In this document: one piece after another, positions 1-5,207 of the stretch | How the letters are laid out: each line of letters opens with the position of its first letter | Numbering within the stretch: position 1 is the first letter of the stretch | Assembly (NCBI GenBank): GCA_024654165.1 | Contig: JANLIP010000073.1 | Span: 1 to 5,207, forward strand | DNA: 5,207 nucleotides | Reading direction: 5' to 3' | Source: Candidatus Kaiserbacteria bacterium | GTDB lineage: Bacteria; Patescibacteriota; Minisyncoccia; Phycocordibacterales; UBA2100 | Notes under the pieces: generated by a model | Seen by the model: only the letters and a program-made list of their open reading frames with translations | What the model was told of the DNA's origin: nothing | The model's database searches: none | Made by a program: the position numbers and the translations under genes

Positions 1-1032
1 AAAAAGAGCGTGCACAAGTATCAGGAATCCATTGTCGTTTCGCTCTCCCACATCTTTTAATAATGAGTATGTATCTGCAACATTTGTAACACCAAGGAAA
101 TTGATAAATTGTCCCGCGATTCCTTTCTGCGCATATCCGTCAAACGGACTTACTCCGTTGGTCATCCCGGTGCTTTTGCCGGGCTGGTTTTCATCAATTA
201 TTTGCGATAACGTCTTTCCGTCGCCTTGTGTTGCGGCGTAAAATTGTCCTGCGGTGAAATTGGATGCATCAATTATCATTTTCGTGAATAGCAAAGAGAA
301 GTTAATGAGAATTGCGATTACGAGCACTCGCGCGACCAGCTTTTTGTCTCCGAATGTTTTATTTCCTAGGATTATTGATATCGCTATGAAAGCAAACACC
401 CCGATTATCACAATGTTTGCTATGTCGCGGAAAGCGGTCCAACCAATATTTATTCCGTCGCTTATCGGATTGAATATTACGTCTTTAAAGAGAATGACGG
501 CGTTCATTATGGACCAGTTAAAAAGTACACCCGCGATGGCTAGCGCCCACGCGGCTATGGTTATTAGAAGAGAGCTCACCACAGCGGCAATAGTTCGCGC
601 CCAACATATTGGGTTGAAGGTATTCGCCAAGAATCCATCGCATATCAAAGGTTTTTCGGCGGCAGCTTCTTGCTTTGGCACCACCACACCTGTGAGAGAA
701 CGGGCAGCTGCGATGGGATCTGATCCGGAAGGATATTCCAGAACATTTAGATACTCCATGATTTCGCTCACTCTTTTGGTTTTTGCGCTCGCATCGCTTG
801 TTCCATCATAGGACGACAGCGAACGTTTTAGACTAAGCAAAGCAGTGCTTCCGTCGTTGAACTGTGCCTTAGTACAACCCGGGGTCTCAACGTATACATC
901 CTTGCCGACACACTGATACGTGGGAAGGGCCGCGTACGCTTTCACAGGACCTGTAATTGCCGCAAAGACGCAAACGAAAAGTATCAGAGTAATTTCTCGG
1001 TAGAAAAACTTGCCGTGTTTGACATTACTCAT
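1..1032 (-). CDS. VirB6/TrbL-like polytopic membrane protein (3' end outside window)
   Basis: The frame is open for 344 codons from the ATG at 1032 to the left edge, so the C-terminus is missing. Residues 1-34 look like a signal peptide: a hydrophobic stretch at about 13-28 and an A-Y-A site at 32-34. A soluble segment follows with cysteine pairs C41/C53 and C131/C143. Then come hydrophobic helices at about 147-170, 206-222 and 232-254, and another starts near 335. The segment around 183-265 (FKDVIFNPISDGINIGW, then INFSLLFTKMIIDASN) resembles the TrbL/VirB6 family as I know it from Patescibacteria. VirB6/TrbL proteins are inner-membrane channel or scaffold parts of type IV secretion systems. 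The start overlaps the preceding stop as ATGA, which implies coupled translation in the operon. No good Shine-Dalgarno is visible; a GGAAG lies only 2 nt from the ATG. The family call rests on topology and remembered sequence style. The alternative is an unrelated polytopic protein. Confidence 0.68.
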   Translation of the reverse strand, partial: MSNVKHGKFFYREITLILFVCVFAAITGPVKAYAALPTYQCVGKDVYVETPGCTKAQFNDGSTALLSLKRSLSSYDGTSDASAKTKRVSEIMEYLNVLEYPSGSDPIAAARSLTGVVVPKQEAAAEKPLICDGFLANTFNPICWARTIAAVVSSLLITIAAWALAIAGVLFNWSIMNAVILFKDVIFNPISDGINIGWTAFRDIANIVIIGVFAFIAISIILGNKTFGDKKLVARVLVIAILINFSLLFTKMIIDASNFTAGQFYAATQGDGKTLSQIIDENQPGKSTGMTNGVSPFDGYAQKGIAGQFINFLGVTNVADTYSLLKDVGERNDNGFLILVHALF

Positions 1033-2648
1033 ATCTTCCATTTATTTGTCCAATTCTGAATGACTGCTGGATTGTTCACGTTGCACCAGCCGATGTTCGG
1101 GTCTGTGCTGTCGCCCCACGCCTTGATTGTATTTGTCACCATGTTTGCAACGGAGTTGTTTACGTCCTGTTGTTGCTGTCGCGCTTCCGCAAGGTCGTTC
1201 TGATTATGCAGTGCTTTCTGCGCGACGAGCGCATCCAATTGCTGGAGCGCCGTGCTTTGGGCGTCCAGATCTTGCGAATTTTGCACATCGGCAATCAGCT
1301 TGTCCACGCTTGCAAGCGCCTGCGAAGATGCATTGATGCGCAGCGCTGTCGTGCTCGCGAGGGGCCCGATTTGCGCATCAATTACTCTTTGGGAATATAC
1401 GGTTGACGTCGCAATCTTCAGAGAAATACTGCCGTTGCATGTTTGTGTGCCGTCTGCATTTCGCGTGCACTCGCTGATTCCGGCAGCCTCCTTAACTTTA
1501 GGTATTACGAAATCACTCCAGCACTGATTTTCCGCTTCTCGCAGCTGCGTTATAGCTTTGTAAAGCGCTGCGGCAGTGCCATTTTCCGCTTCCAGGTACG
1601 CCGATTCTATTTGTCTGGATGCGATAAGTATTTGAAGCGCCGCATTTATCGCGCTGTCTTTGAGTCCTTGCGACGAATCTGCGACCACTTGGTTCATATA
1701 TGAAGGGCTATTCCCTCCTCCGCTTACAAGGAGCCCAATCAAGCCGCTCGCGCTGGAAAGTATTTGGTTGCCGATGCCCGCAAAAAGCTGGCCCACCATC
1801 TGGTCTATGTCGTTTGCATTTTGTTGCTTTTGGAATCCGGCGCCTAGCTGTTGCTGTATCGTGCCCGCCACCAAGAATCCGGGCGTAACGACATTGCCGG
1901 AGCTGTCCACCACGTCGTAAACGCCGTTGCTCCAATTAAGCCGAGTCATCGTCTCTTCCTGCTTCGCAGCCACGTCAGCCATCACTAAATTCTGCGCATT
2001 GTTGTATGCATAAAGCGGAATGCAATTGGAATCAGCGAGCATGAGCACGTCGTTAAAATCGTAAAACTTGACTCCTTTCTGCACGTCTTTAAGGTCCGCT
2101 GATGATCGTGCATAAGGGCATGCGAGAACTCCGCTCGGGTTCTGCGTATTGGCCTGATAGTTGCGATACACGGCCGTCTTCACTTCATTGCTAAACGCCG
2201 GGCTTAGCATGTTGAGCCGGCTTCCGTTCAAATCATTATTCACGACATTGTCGCTGATTACCTGCATGTCTTTTGACAAGTTTGCGGGAAACATGGGCCC
2301 GTTGGTCGTAACGCCATTTGTCGTCGTCGTTCGGCCCGTATTGAATTGAGTCACAGTTTGCTTTACCAAATTTGCCGTCGCATTTTCGCTAAGACGATTA
2401 ACCATCGGGCGCAGGACGCATTCCTTGTACACAAGGTATCCGGTGTTTAATGTGACAGCTGCATCCGAAACTGGCACAAATGTTCCTCCTAGGGCAGAGA
2501 GCGACCCAACGCTCATGGAATATGCGCCCGCATCATTGCATCCGAATATCCCCTGCCTGCTGAACCCCTCCGCAAAAGCGCCAGCCGGTACTCCGGCAAC
2601 CGCTAGAAGAGCGAAAATCAAGAAGATATGCGAAGGTTTTCTGTTCAT
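1029..2648 (-). CDS. Exported 539-aa cysteine-containing protein, probable envelope/secretion-complex subunit
   Basis: I cannot place this in a named family. Residues 1-26 form a clear Sec signal peptide: R3/K4, a hydrophobic core at 8-22, and cleavage after A-F-A at 24-26. The mature part has eight cysteines (37, 77, 177, 209, 376, 394, 404, 522), an even number that would suit disulfides outside the cytoplasm. Residues 285-312 form a small-residue-rich hydrophobic stretch ending in GGG, which could contact or enter the membrane. A long helical region at about 325-385 and a Gln/Ala-rich, probably coiled-coil segment at about 430-495 precede a Trp-rich C-terminus (W511, W521, W533, W537). The start overlaps the stop of the 280-aa gene as ATGA. 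Its own stop overlaps the start of the VirB6-like gene the same way. No Shine-Dalgarno lies upstream; the preceding bases are A-rich. Position and export suggest a partner of the VirB6-like protein, as VirB5-type subunits are elsewhere, but I see no VirB5 sequence match. Confidence 0.85.
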   Translation of the reverse strand: MNRKPSHIFLIFALLAVAGVPAGAFAEGFSRQGIFGCNDAGAYSMSVGSLSALGGTFVPVSDAAVTLNTGYLVYKECVLRPMVNRLSENATANLVKQTVTQFNTGRTTTTNGVTTNGPMFPANLSKDMQVISDNVVNNDLNGSRLNMLSPAFSNEVKTAVYRNYQANTQNPSGVLACPYARSSADLKDVQKGVKFYDFNDVLMLADSNCIPLYAYNNAQNLVMADVAAKQEETMTRLNWSNGVYDVVDSSGNVVTPGFLVAGTIQQQLGAGFQKQQNANDIDQMVGQLFAGIGNQILSSASGLIGLLVSGGGNSPSYMNQVVADSSQGLKDSAINAALQILIASRQIESAYLEAENGTAAALYKAITQLREAENQCWSDFVIPKVKEAAGISECTRNADGTQTCNGSISLKIATSTVYSQRVIDAQIGPLASTTALRINASSQALASVDKLIADVQNSQDLDAQSTALQQLDALVAQKALHNQNDLAEARQQQQDVNNSVANMVTNTIKAWGDSTDPNIGWCNVNNPAVIQNWTNKWKI

Positions 2649-3487
2649 GGCGTTTTATTTTTCTGGTACCCGGCGAGAGCATTGAAAGAATTAAAAACAT
2701 TTAGTTCAACTTCGTTGTATGTGCGCAAAAGTGCGAGCGACGCCATCGGGTCGTCTGCATACTTCACCATTTGCATAAGCGTGGCAGAAAATTGCATAAG
2801 CGAATTAACAGCATCCGCGTGATATTTAACTGCATCTTTTGGCACAACGACATTTTCCGCATTCACCGCAGCTTTTTGATATCTTCCTGCTATTGTCTCC
2901 AGCTTCGCAAGGCTGTTTTTGTCTCCCGTCTCCACATAATGGGCAAAGACGGCGAATTCTGGCTCTGTGTTTTGAAGCAAGGGCAGAAGTGCTGTCCGCA
3001 TGTCGCTACGGTACGCGAGCATTCGTTTGTAGGAAGTGTCTTCGTCGGTCTTTACATCGCTTTTTGTAAATTGCACGTATGACACCGGCGCCTCTACAGA
3101 TTCGGCGACATTGTTTGCAACTCTCTCTCCCGTAGCGGGCGTGTATGCGCCGGATTGTTTCAAATTCACATATGTTCCTATGAGATTTCCGAATGCATCA
3201 GTACCGATGCGCGATAAATCATTTGGGTCTTGGATTGATGCGGATTCGGGTATATTTCCCGCCTGCGCCGTCCACGGAGCATCGGTTTGATTCTCCGCAG
3301 ATGAATACTGTAGAACGGCATGCAACGCTCTGTCTTTTGCCGATAGTGTCGCGTTTGTTTGCCATAAAATGACGGCCAAAAGAGAGGCAACGGAGAGTAC
3401 GGCCGTGGCGGCAATGCTAGAAAGCCCGCCCGACACCAACTTTGGCATCGCTTCTATTGTGCCGTATGAGTGTTTTTTATTCATCAT
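2645..3487 (-). CDS. Single-pass membrane-anchored 280-aa protein with C-terminal helical domain
   Basis: No named family recognised. The N-terminus is basic (K4, K5, K16) and is followed by one hydrophobic helix at about 21-42. That suggests an uncleaved anchor with the rest outside the cytoplasm. There are no cysteines. Residues 45-150 are polar. Residues 151-275 are helical and end in a pattern shared with the 304-aa protein upstream: Y203, V215-P216, H223, S229, Y257, F268, A270-L271. This is the first gene of the three-gene operon, and its TGA overlaps the next ATG. The start is uncertain. ATG ATG occurs at 3487/3484 with no Shine-Dalgarno, and codon 14 is also ATG (3448). A 15-bp segment beginning exactly at codon 14 has a perfect inverted copy in the leader. 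Starting at codon 14 would keep the membrane helix. Confidence 0.85.
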   Translation of the reverse strand: MMNKKHSYGTIEAMPKLVSGGLSSIAATAVLSVASLLAVILWQTNATLSAKDRALHAVLQYSSAENQTDAPWTAQAGNIPESASIQDPNDLSRIGTDAFGNLIGTYVNLKQSGAYTPATGERVANNVAESVEAPVSYVQFTKSDVKTDEDTSYKRMLAYRSDMRTALLPLLQNTEPEFAVFAHYVETGDKNSLAKLETIAGRYQKAAVNAENVVVPKDAVKYHADAVNSLMQFSATLMQMVKYADDPMASLALLRTYNEVELNVFNSFNALAGYQKNKTP

Positions 3488-3555
3488 GCGTATTTAAAGA
3501 TAATTCTTGTATCCAGTACTCGTATCTCAAGCGCACAATTATGCCAAAGTTGGTG
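3434..3555. repeat. 15-bp perfect inverted repeat bracketing the start of the 280-aa gene
   Basis: ATGCCAAAGTTGGTG at 3541-3555 is the exact reverse complement of 3434-3448, which is codons 14-18 (MPKLV) of the 280-aa gene. Past the arms, similarity continues weakly (CGGGC after a 1-nt offset). In the operon mRNA the arms could pair and place the proposed start codon (3487) in a 92-nt loop. If translation began at codon 14, that start codon would lie inside the stem. It is either a regulatory stem or the trace of an inverted duplication. Confidence 0.75.
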
Positions 3556-3575
3556 AACGGGCCCGTCTTGGTACG

Positions 3576-3662
3576 CGCGCCCCGTTAGAGACGACGAAAT
3601 ATCCCTCGCAATTAACCGAAATATGCGCATAGCAAATTAGACCTAGCCTCTAACGGGGCGCG
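3576..3662. repeat. 15-bp perfect inverted repeat flanking a 57-bp core (hairpin or MITE-like element)
   Basis: CGCGCCCCGTTAGAG at 3576-3590 is the exact reverse complement of 3648-3662. The 57-bp core holds two direct copies of CGAAATAT (3595-3602 and 3617-3624) and a 10-bp perfect palindrome TATGCGCATA (3622-3631). The GC-rich arms and AT-rich core contrast with each other. No T run follows on either strand, so it is not a plain terminator. It may be a small dispersed palindromic element or a structured leader RNA of the downstream operon. I saw no second copy in the window. Confidence 0.8.
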
Positions 3663-3680
3663 TCTGTTTTCCACACGCAA

Positions 3681-3686
3681 ATTATA
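3681..3686 (-). promoter_or_regulatory. -10 box for the three-gene operon
   Basis: A perfect TATAAT on the minus strand lies in the non-coding stretch between the 304- and 280-aa genes. Initiation would be near 3674, giving a leader of about 187 nt that contains the whole 3576-3662 inverted-repeat element. No good -35 is seen at 16-18 bp; a TTGAAG lies too far away, with a 21-bp spacer. It could also be a chance match in an AT-rich patch. Confidence 0.45.
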
Positions 3687-3737
3687 CACCGTAGCTATGC
3701 CCTTTTTCTTCAAATGTCTTTGTGGAGGGGATTAATA

Positions 3738-4652
3738 TCACAAGCCTCCCGCAGGGTTGAATGAGAAGACGGCTCCAGGGTCGCTTCCGGAGAATTTGAT
3801 GCCCCGCGCGGAGAAGAATTCTGCGAGCGCTACAAAATTCTTGATGAATATGTCGGCCGTGCTGTCGTACGCAAGAATCGCTTTTATTATATCCCCCTCC
3901 GCGCCCGTTTTTGCAATTCCTGCGAGTCCCGCGCCCACATCCGCATAGCTCTTCGCCAGTTCTGTGTGCAGAGCTTGTGCTGAAGCCGGCACCATGCTCA
4001 TATTTGCGAGCGTGTTTCCAAGCTGTGAGTAACCGCTTCCCAATGCAACAAGCGCATTCACAGCGGTCTGGTTTTGATGGGAAAATCCGCCTTTTTCTGG
4101 AAAGAAGGCCTTCAGTATTTCTGTTGCATTTTTGTTCGAGCTCTCAAAGTTTCCGATATTCGCCCCCACTGCATTGCCGTAATCATACAGAGCCTGTTCT
4201 TCCGAGCTACGAACTTTCGGTGTTGGGATTGACGCGCTTATCAGGCCTCGCGGTATCAGGAAATATGGATTGTTGAACCAAGAATTAAGCCCCGTACTCA
4301 TGGGTTTGGGCTGTGCATTTGACTCTTCCGGCGCAGACCCTTGTGTCTCGGCAGTGTTTGGTGCATAAGAAATTCCTGCATTTTGTGCAGGGGCGCTGGA
4401 ATTAAAGGGCTGACGGTACGCAACTCCTTGTGCGGTCTGTTCCGCGCTTTGTCCGGAGGCTGGCTCTACTGAAGTTTCCGTACCAAAAGAAAAAGAGGGC
4501 TTAGCGGGGATGTCCTCCTCGGACAGTATTGAGTATGTAGGAACGGCGGTTCTTATTTGTGGCTGGTATTTGACGGAAAAATACCAAAGATAAGAAAGAA
4601 ATGCGATTAAAAGAAATATGGTAAGGATGGCGTGCGCGCGAATCCAGTGCAT
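3738..4652 (-). CDS. Single-pass membrane-anchored 304-aa protein with Pro/Ser-rich linker and helical domain
   Basis: No named family recognised. A membrane helix at about 7-26 is followed by a Pro/Ser/Ala/Gln-rich, low-complexity linker at about 45-120. Next is a short motif near 127-135 (NNPYFLIPR), then a helical domain at about 148-283. There are no cysteines. The domain carries Y208, V221-P222, H229, S235, Y262, F273 and A275-L276, spaced almost as in the 280-aa protein 250 bp downstream, so the two look like diverged paralogues. The anchor-linker-domain layout superficially recalls VirB10, but I see no VirB10 motifs. The start ATG lies about 9 nt after a plausible start site from a TATAAC box and has no Shine-Dalgarno. 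No hairpin terminator follows the stop, so transcription may run on into the three-gene operon. It probably belongs to the same envelope complex. Confidence 0.83.
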   Translation of the reverse strand: MHWIRAHAILTIFLLIAFLSYLWYFSVKYQPQIRTAVPTYSILSEEDIPAKPSFSFGTETSVEPASGQSAEQTAQGVAYRQPFNSSAPAQNAGISYAPNTAETQGSAPEESNAQPKPMSTGLNSWFNNPYFLIPRGLISASIPTPKVRSSEEQALYDYGNAVGANIGNFESSNKNATEILKAFFPEKGGFSHQNQTAVNALVALGSGYSQLGNTLANMSMVPASAQALHTELAKSYADVGAGLAGIAKTGAEGDIIKAILAYDSTADIFIKNFVALAEFFSARGIKFSGSDPGAVFSFNPAGGL

Positions 4653-4667
4653 TGTTACAGGTTAGCT

Positions 4668-4673
4668 GTTATA
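4668..4673 (-). promoter_or_regulatory. -10 box for the 304-aa gene
   Basis: On the minus strand this reads TATAAC, one mismatch from TATAAT. It would start RNA near 4661, leaving a leader of about 9 nt before the ATG at 4652. The -35 position (17-bp spacer) falls exactly on the -10 box of the divergent gene and reads ATTCTA, a poor match. The two divergent promoters would therefore compete for polymerase. Confidence 0.4.
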
Positions 4674-4687
4674 CCCTTCTAGGGCAA

Positions 4688-4696
4688 TGGTAGAAT
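4688..4696 (+). promoter_or_regulatory. Extended -10 promoter giving a leaderless mRNA
   Basis: TGGTAGAAT matches TGnTATAAT with one mismatch in the hexamer. Six bases (4697-4702) separate the box from the ATG at 4703, so the expected transcription start falls on the A of the start codon. The hexamer 17 bp upstream (GTTATA, 4668-4673) is a poor -35, which is normal for extended -10 promoters. No Shine-Dalgarno is available. Confidence 0.6.
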
Positions 4697-4702
4697 GAGT
4701 AC

Positions 4703-5041
4703 ATGTTCAAGCGTTTTGCATCTGCTGTTTTGTTGTGCGCGGTATTTTTTCTGATGAATCCTAGGCCCGCAAACGCATATCCTTTCGGCGGGCAAACTAG
4801 CCTTGTTCTTCCTTGTTTTGTTTTTGGCCTAGTTCCATACGGCAGTATCTCGCTTCTGGGACCGCCAAATCCAGGTCTTTATATCTGGACGCTTTTCACC
4901 AAGACTTATCCAAAAGGACCGCCGACTCATCCGGGCCAATGGCTTTTGGGACTAACGAGCATTCCTTATATTTGCGTCGTATCTCCGATAGGTCCTATTA
5001 TTGTACCCGGAATGGCGATTTCAATGATGGGTTCATCATGA
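4703..5041 (+). CDS. Small secreted 112-aa protein with GPP/PG repeats
   Basis: No named family recognised, though short secreted proteins of this style occur, as I recall, in Patescibacteria. Residues 1-25 are a signal peptide: K3/R4, hydrophobic 6-18, cleavage after A-N-A at 23-25. The mature part of about 87 residues begins YPFGG and has two cysteines, C38 and C91, which could form one disulfide. Two copies of a short pattern occur: GPPNPGLYIW from 53 and GPPTHPGQWLLG from 72. Each has GPP, PG, then an aromatic and aliphatic residues. A looser GPIIVPG follows at 97-103, and the chain ends MMGSS. High Gly/Pro content with alternating hydrophobics suggests a beta-rich fold. It is divergent from the 304-aa gene across 50 bp. 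An extended -10 box ends 6 nt before the ATG, so the mRNA is probably leaderless, which also supports this start. It may be an exported partner of the neighbouring membrane proteins (inference). Confidence 0.8.
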   Translation: MFKRFASAVLLCAVFFLMNPRPANAYPFGGQTSLVLPCFVFGLVPYGSISLLGPPNPGLYIWTLFTKTYPKGPPTHPGQWLLGLTSIPYICVVSPIGPIIVPGMAISMMGSS

Positions 5042-5045
5042 AATA

Positions 5046-5124
5046 GGCATCAGGCAGAAGGCATTAGGCAATGGCAGAAGGCAATCGTTACTCCCATGTT
5101 GCCTGTTGCCTTTTGCCTGTCACC
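5046..5124. repeat. Imperfect inverted array of GGCA-type short repeats
   Basis: The left arm (5046-5074) contains repeated AGGCA/GGCA units. The right arm (5094-5124) contains the complementary TGCC/TGCCT units. The arms pair over about 29 nt with several mismatches or G-U pairs around a loop of about 19 nt. It begins 5 nt after the stop of the 112-aa gene, so it may form a large 3' hairpin in that transcript. No coding role is supported. Confidence 0.6.
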
Positions 5125-5126
5125 TG

Positions 5127-5151
5127 TTGGGCGATGCACGCCCAAGATTTT
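5127..5151 (+). terminator. Probable intrinsic terminator of the 112-aa gene
   Basis: TTGGGCG (5127-5133) and CGCCCAA (5139-5145) form a perfect 7-bp stem with a 5-nt loop. GATTTTA follows. The T run is short, only four, so termination may be weak. It is 85 bp beyond the stop codon, after the GGCA repeat array. Confidence 0.45.
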
Positions 5152-5207
5152 AGCGGAACGTCCTCTGCACGAGCTTTTAAGTTGACCCCACAATGCACGA
5201 ATGCGCG

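Noticed and set aside
254..811. 185-codon open frame on the plus strand
   Set aside because: It lies antisense inside the open, signal-peptide- and membrane-helix-encoding minus frame (1-1032), which fits the operon and has ATGA coupling; the plus frame has no promoter, partner or coherent domain.
1660..1935. Overlapping short open frames on both strands inside the 539-aa gene
   Set aside because: Shadows of a long gene with a good signal peptide and coupled start and stop.
3541..3588. 15-residue plus-strand peptide frame starting MPKLVNG
   Set aside because: Too short and without a start signal; better explained as the inverted copy of codons 14-18 of the 280-aa gene.
3576..3662. Inverted repeat as a CRISPR repeat or a transcription terminator
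   Set aside because: Only one inverted pair with no regularly spaced direct repeats, and no T run after the stem on either strand.
3738..4652. VirB10 identity for the 304-aa protein
   Set aside because: Only the anchor-plus-proline-rich-linker layout fits; the C-terminal part looks helical and paralogous to the 280-aa protein, not like the VirB10 beta domain.
5088..5207. Minus-strand frame of 39 codons open to the right edge
   Set aside because: Several frames on both strands are open here because the repeats lack stops; the C-terminal part would be encoded by the GGCA repeat array. A gene tail cannot be fully excluded without more sequence.

Overview
The window looks like a piece of a Candidate Phyla Radiation (Patescibacteria, Parcubacteria-like) genome. 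I infer this from gene content: a VirB6/TrbL-like polytopic membrane protein preceded by large secreted or membrane-anchored proteins of no named family, plus a tiny secreted protein rich in GPP/PG motifs. This is a style I associate with the reduced type IV secretion/pilus-like loci of these bacteria. TGA acts as a stop: it ends all four complete genes and forms the ATGA overlaps. This argues against the code-25 lineages (Gracilibacteria/Absconditabacteria). No start codon has a convincing Shine-Dalgarno sequence. These assignments come from reading the translations; no database search was possible.

Layout. Positions 1-3487 hold three minus-strand genes in a tight operon, read right to left: a 280-aa anchored protein (2645-3487), a 539-aa exported protein with eight cysteines (1029-2648), and the VirB6/TrbL-like protein (1-1032), which runs off the left edge and lacks its C-terminus. 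Both junctions are 4-bp ATGA overlaps, so translation is probably coupled. Upstream, 3488-3737 is a 250-bp leader/intergenic region. It has a consensus TATAAT on the minus strand (3681-3686), a 15-bp perfect inverted repeat around a 57-bp core (3576-3662), and one arm of a second 15-bp perfect inverted repeat whose other arm lies inside the 280-aa gene. Next is a 304-aa anchored protein (3738-4652, minus). Its C-terminal helical domain appears to be a paralogue of the one in the 280-aa protein. A 50-bp divergent promoter region (4653-4702) separates it from a 112-aa secreted protein on the plus strand (4703-5041), which is probably read from a leaderless mRNA. Positions 5042-5207 are non-coding: an inverted array of GGCA-type repeats, then a compact hairpin followed by a short T run.

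Working model (inference). The minus-strand genes encode parts of one cell-envelope complex. VirB6/TrbL-like proteins form the inner-membrane part of type IV secretion machines. The 280- and 304-aa proteins would be single-pass anchors exposing related helical domains outside the membrane. The 539-aa protein would be an exported, possibly disulfide-bonded subunit. The divergent small protein may be an exported accessory. The ATPase expected for such a machine (VirB4-like) is not in the window and would most likely lie beyond the left edge.
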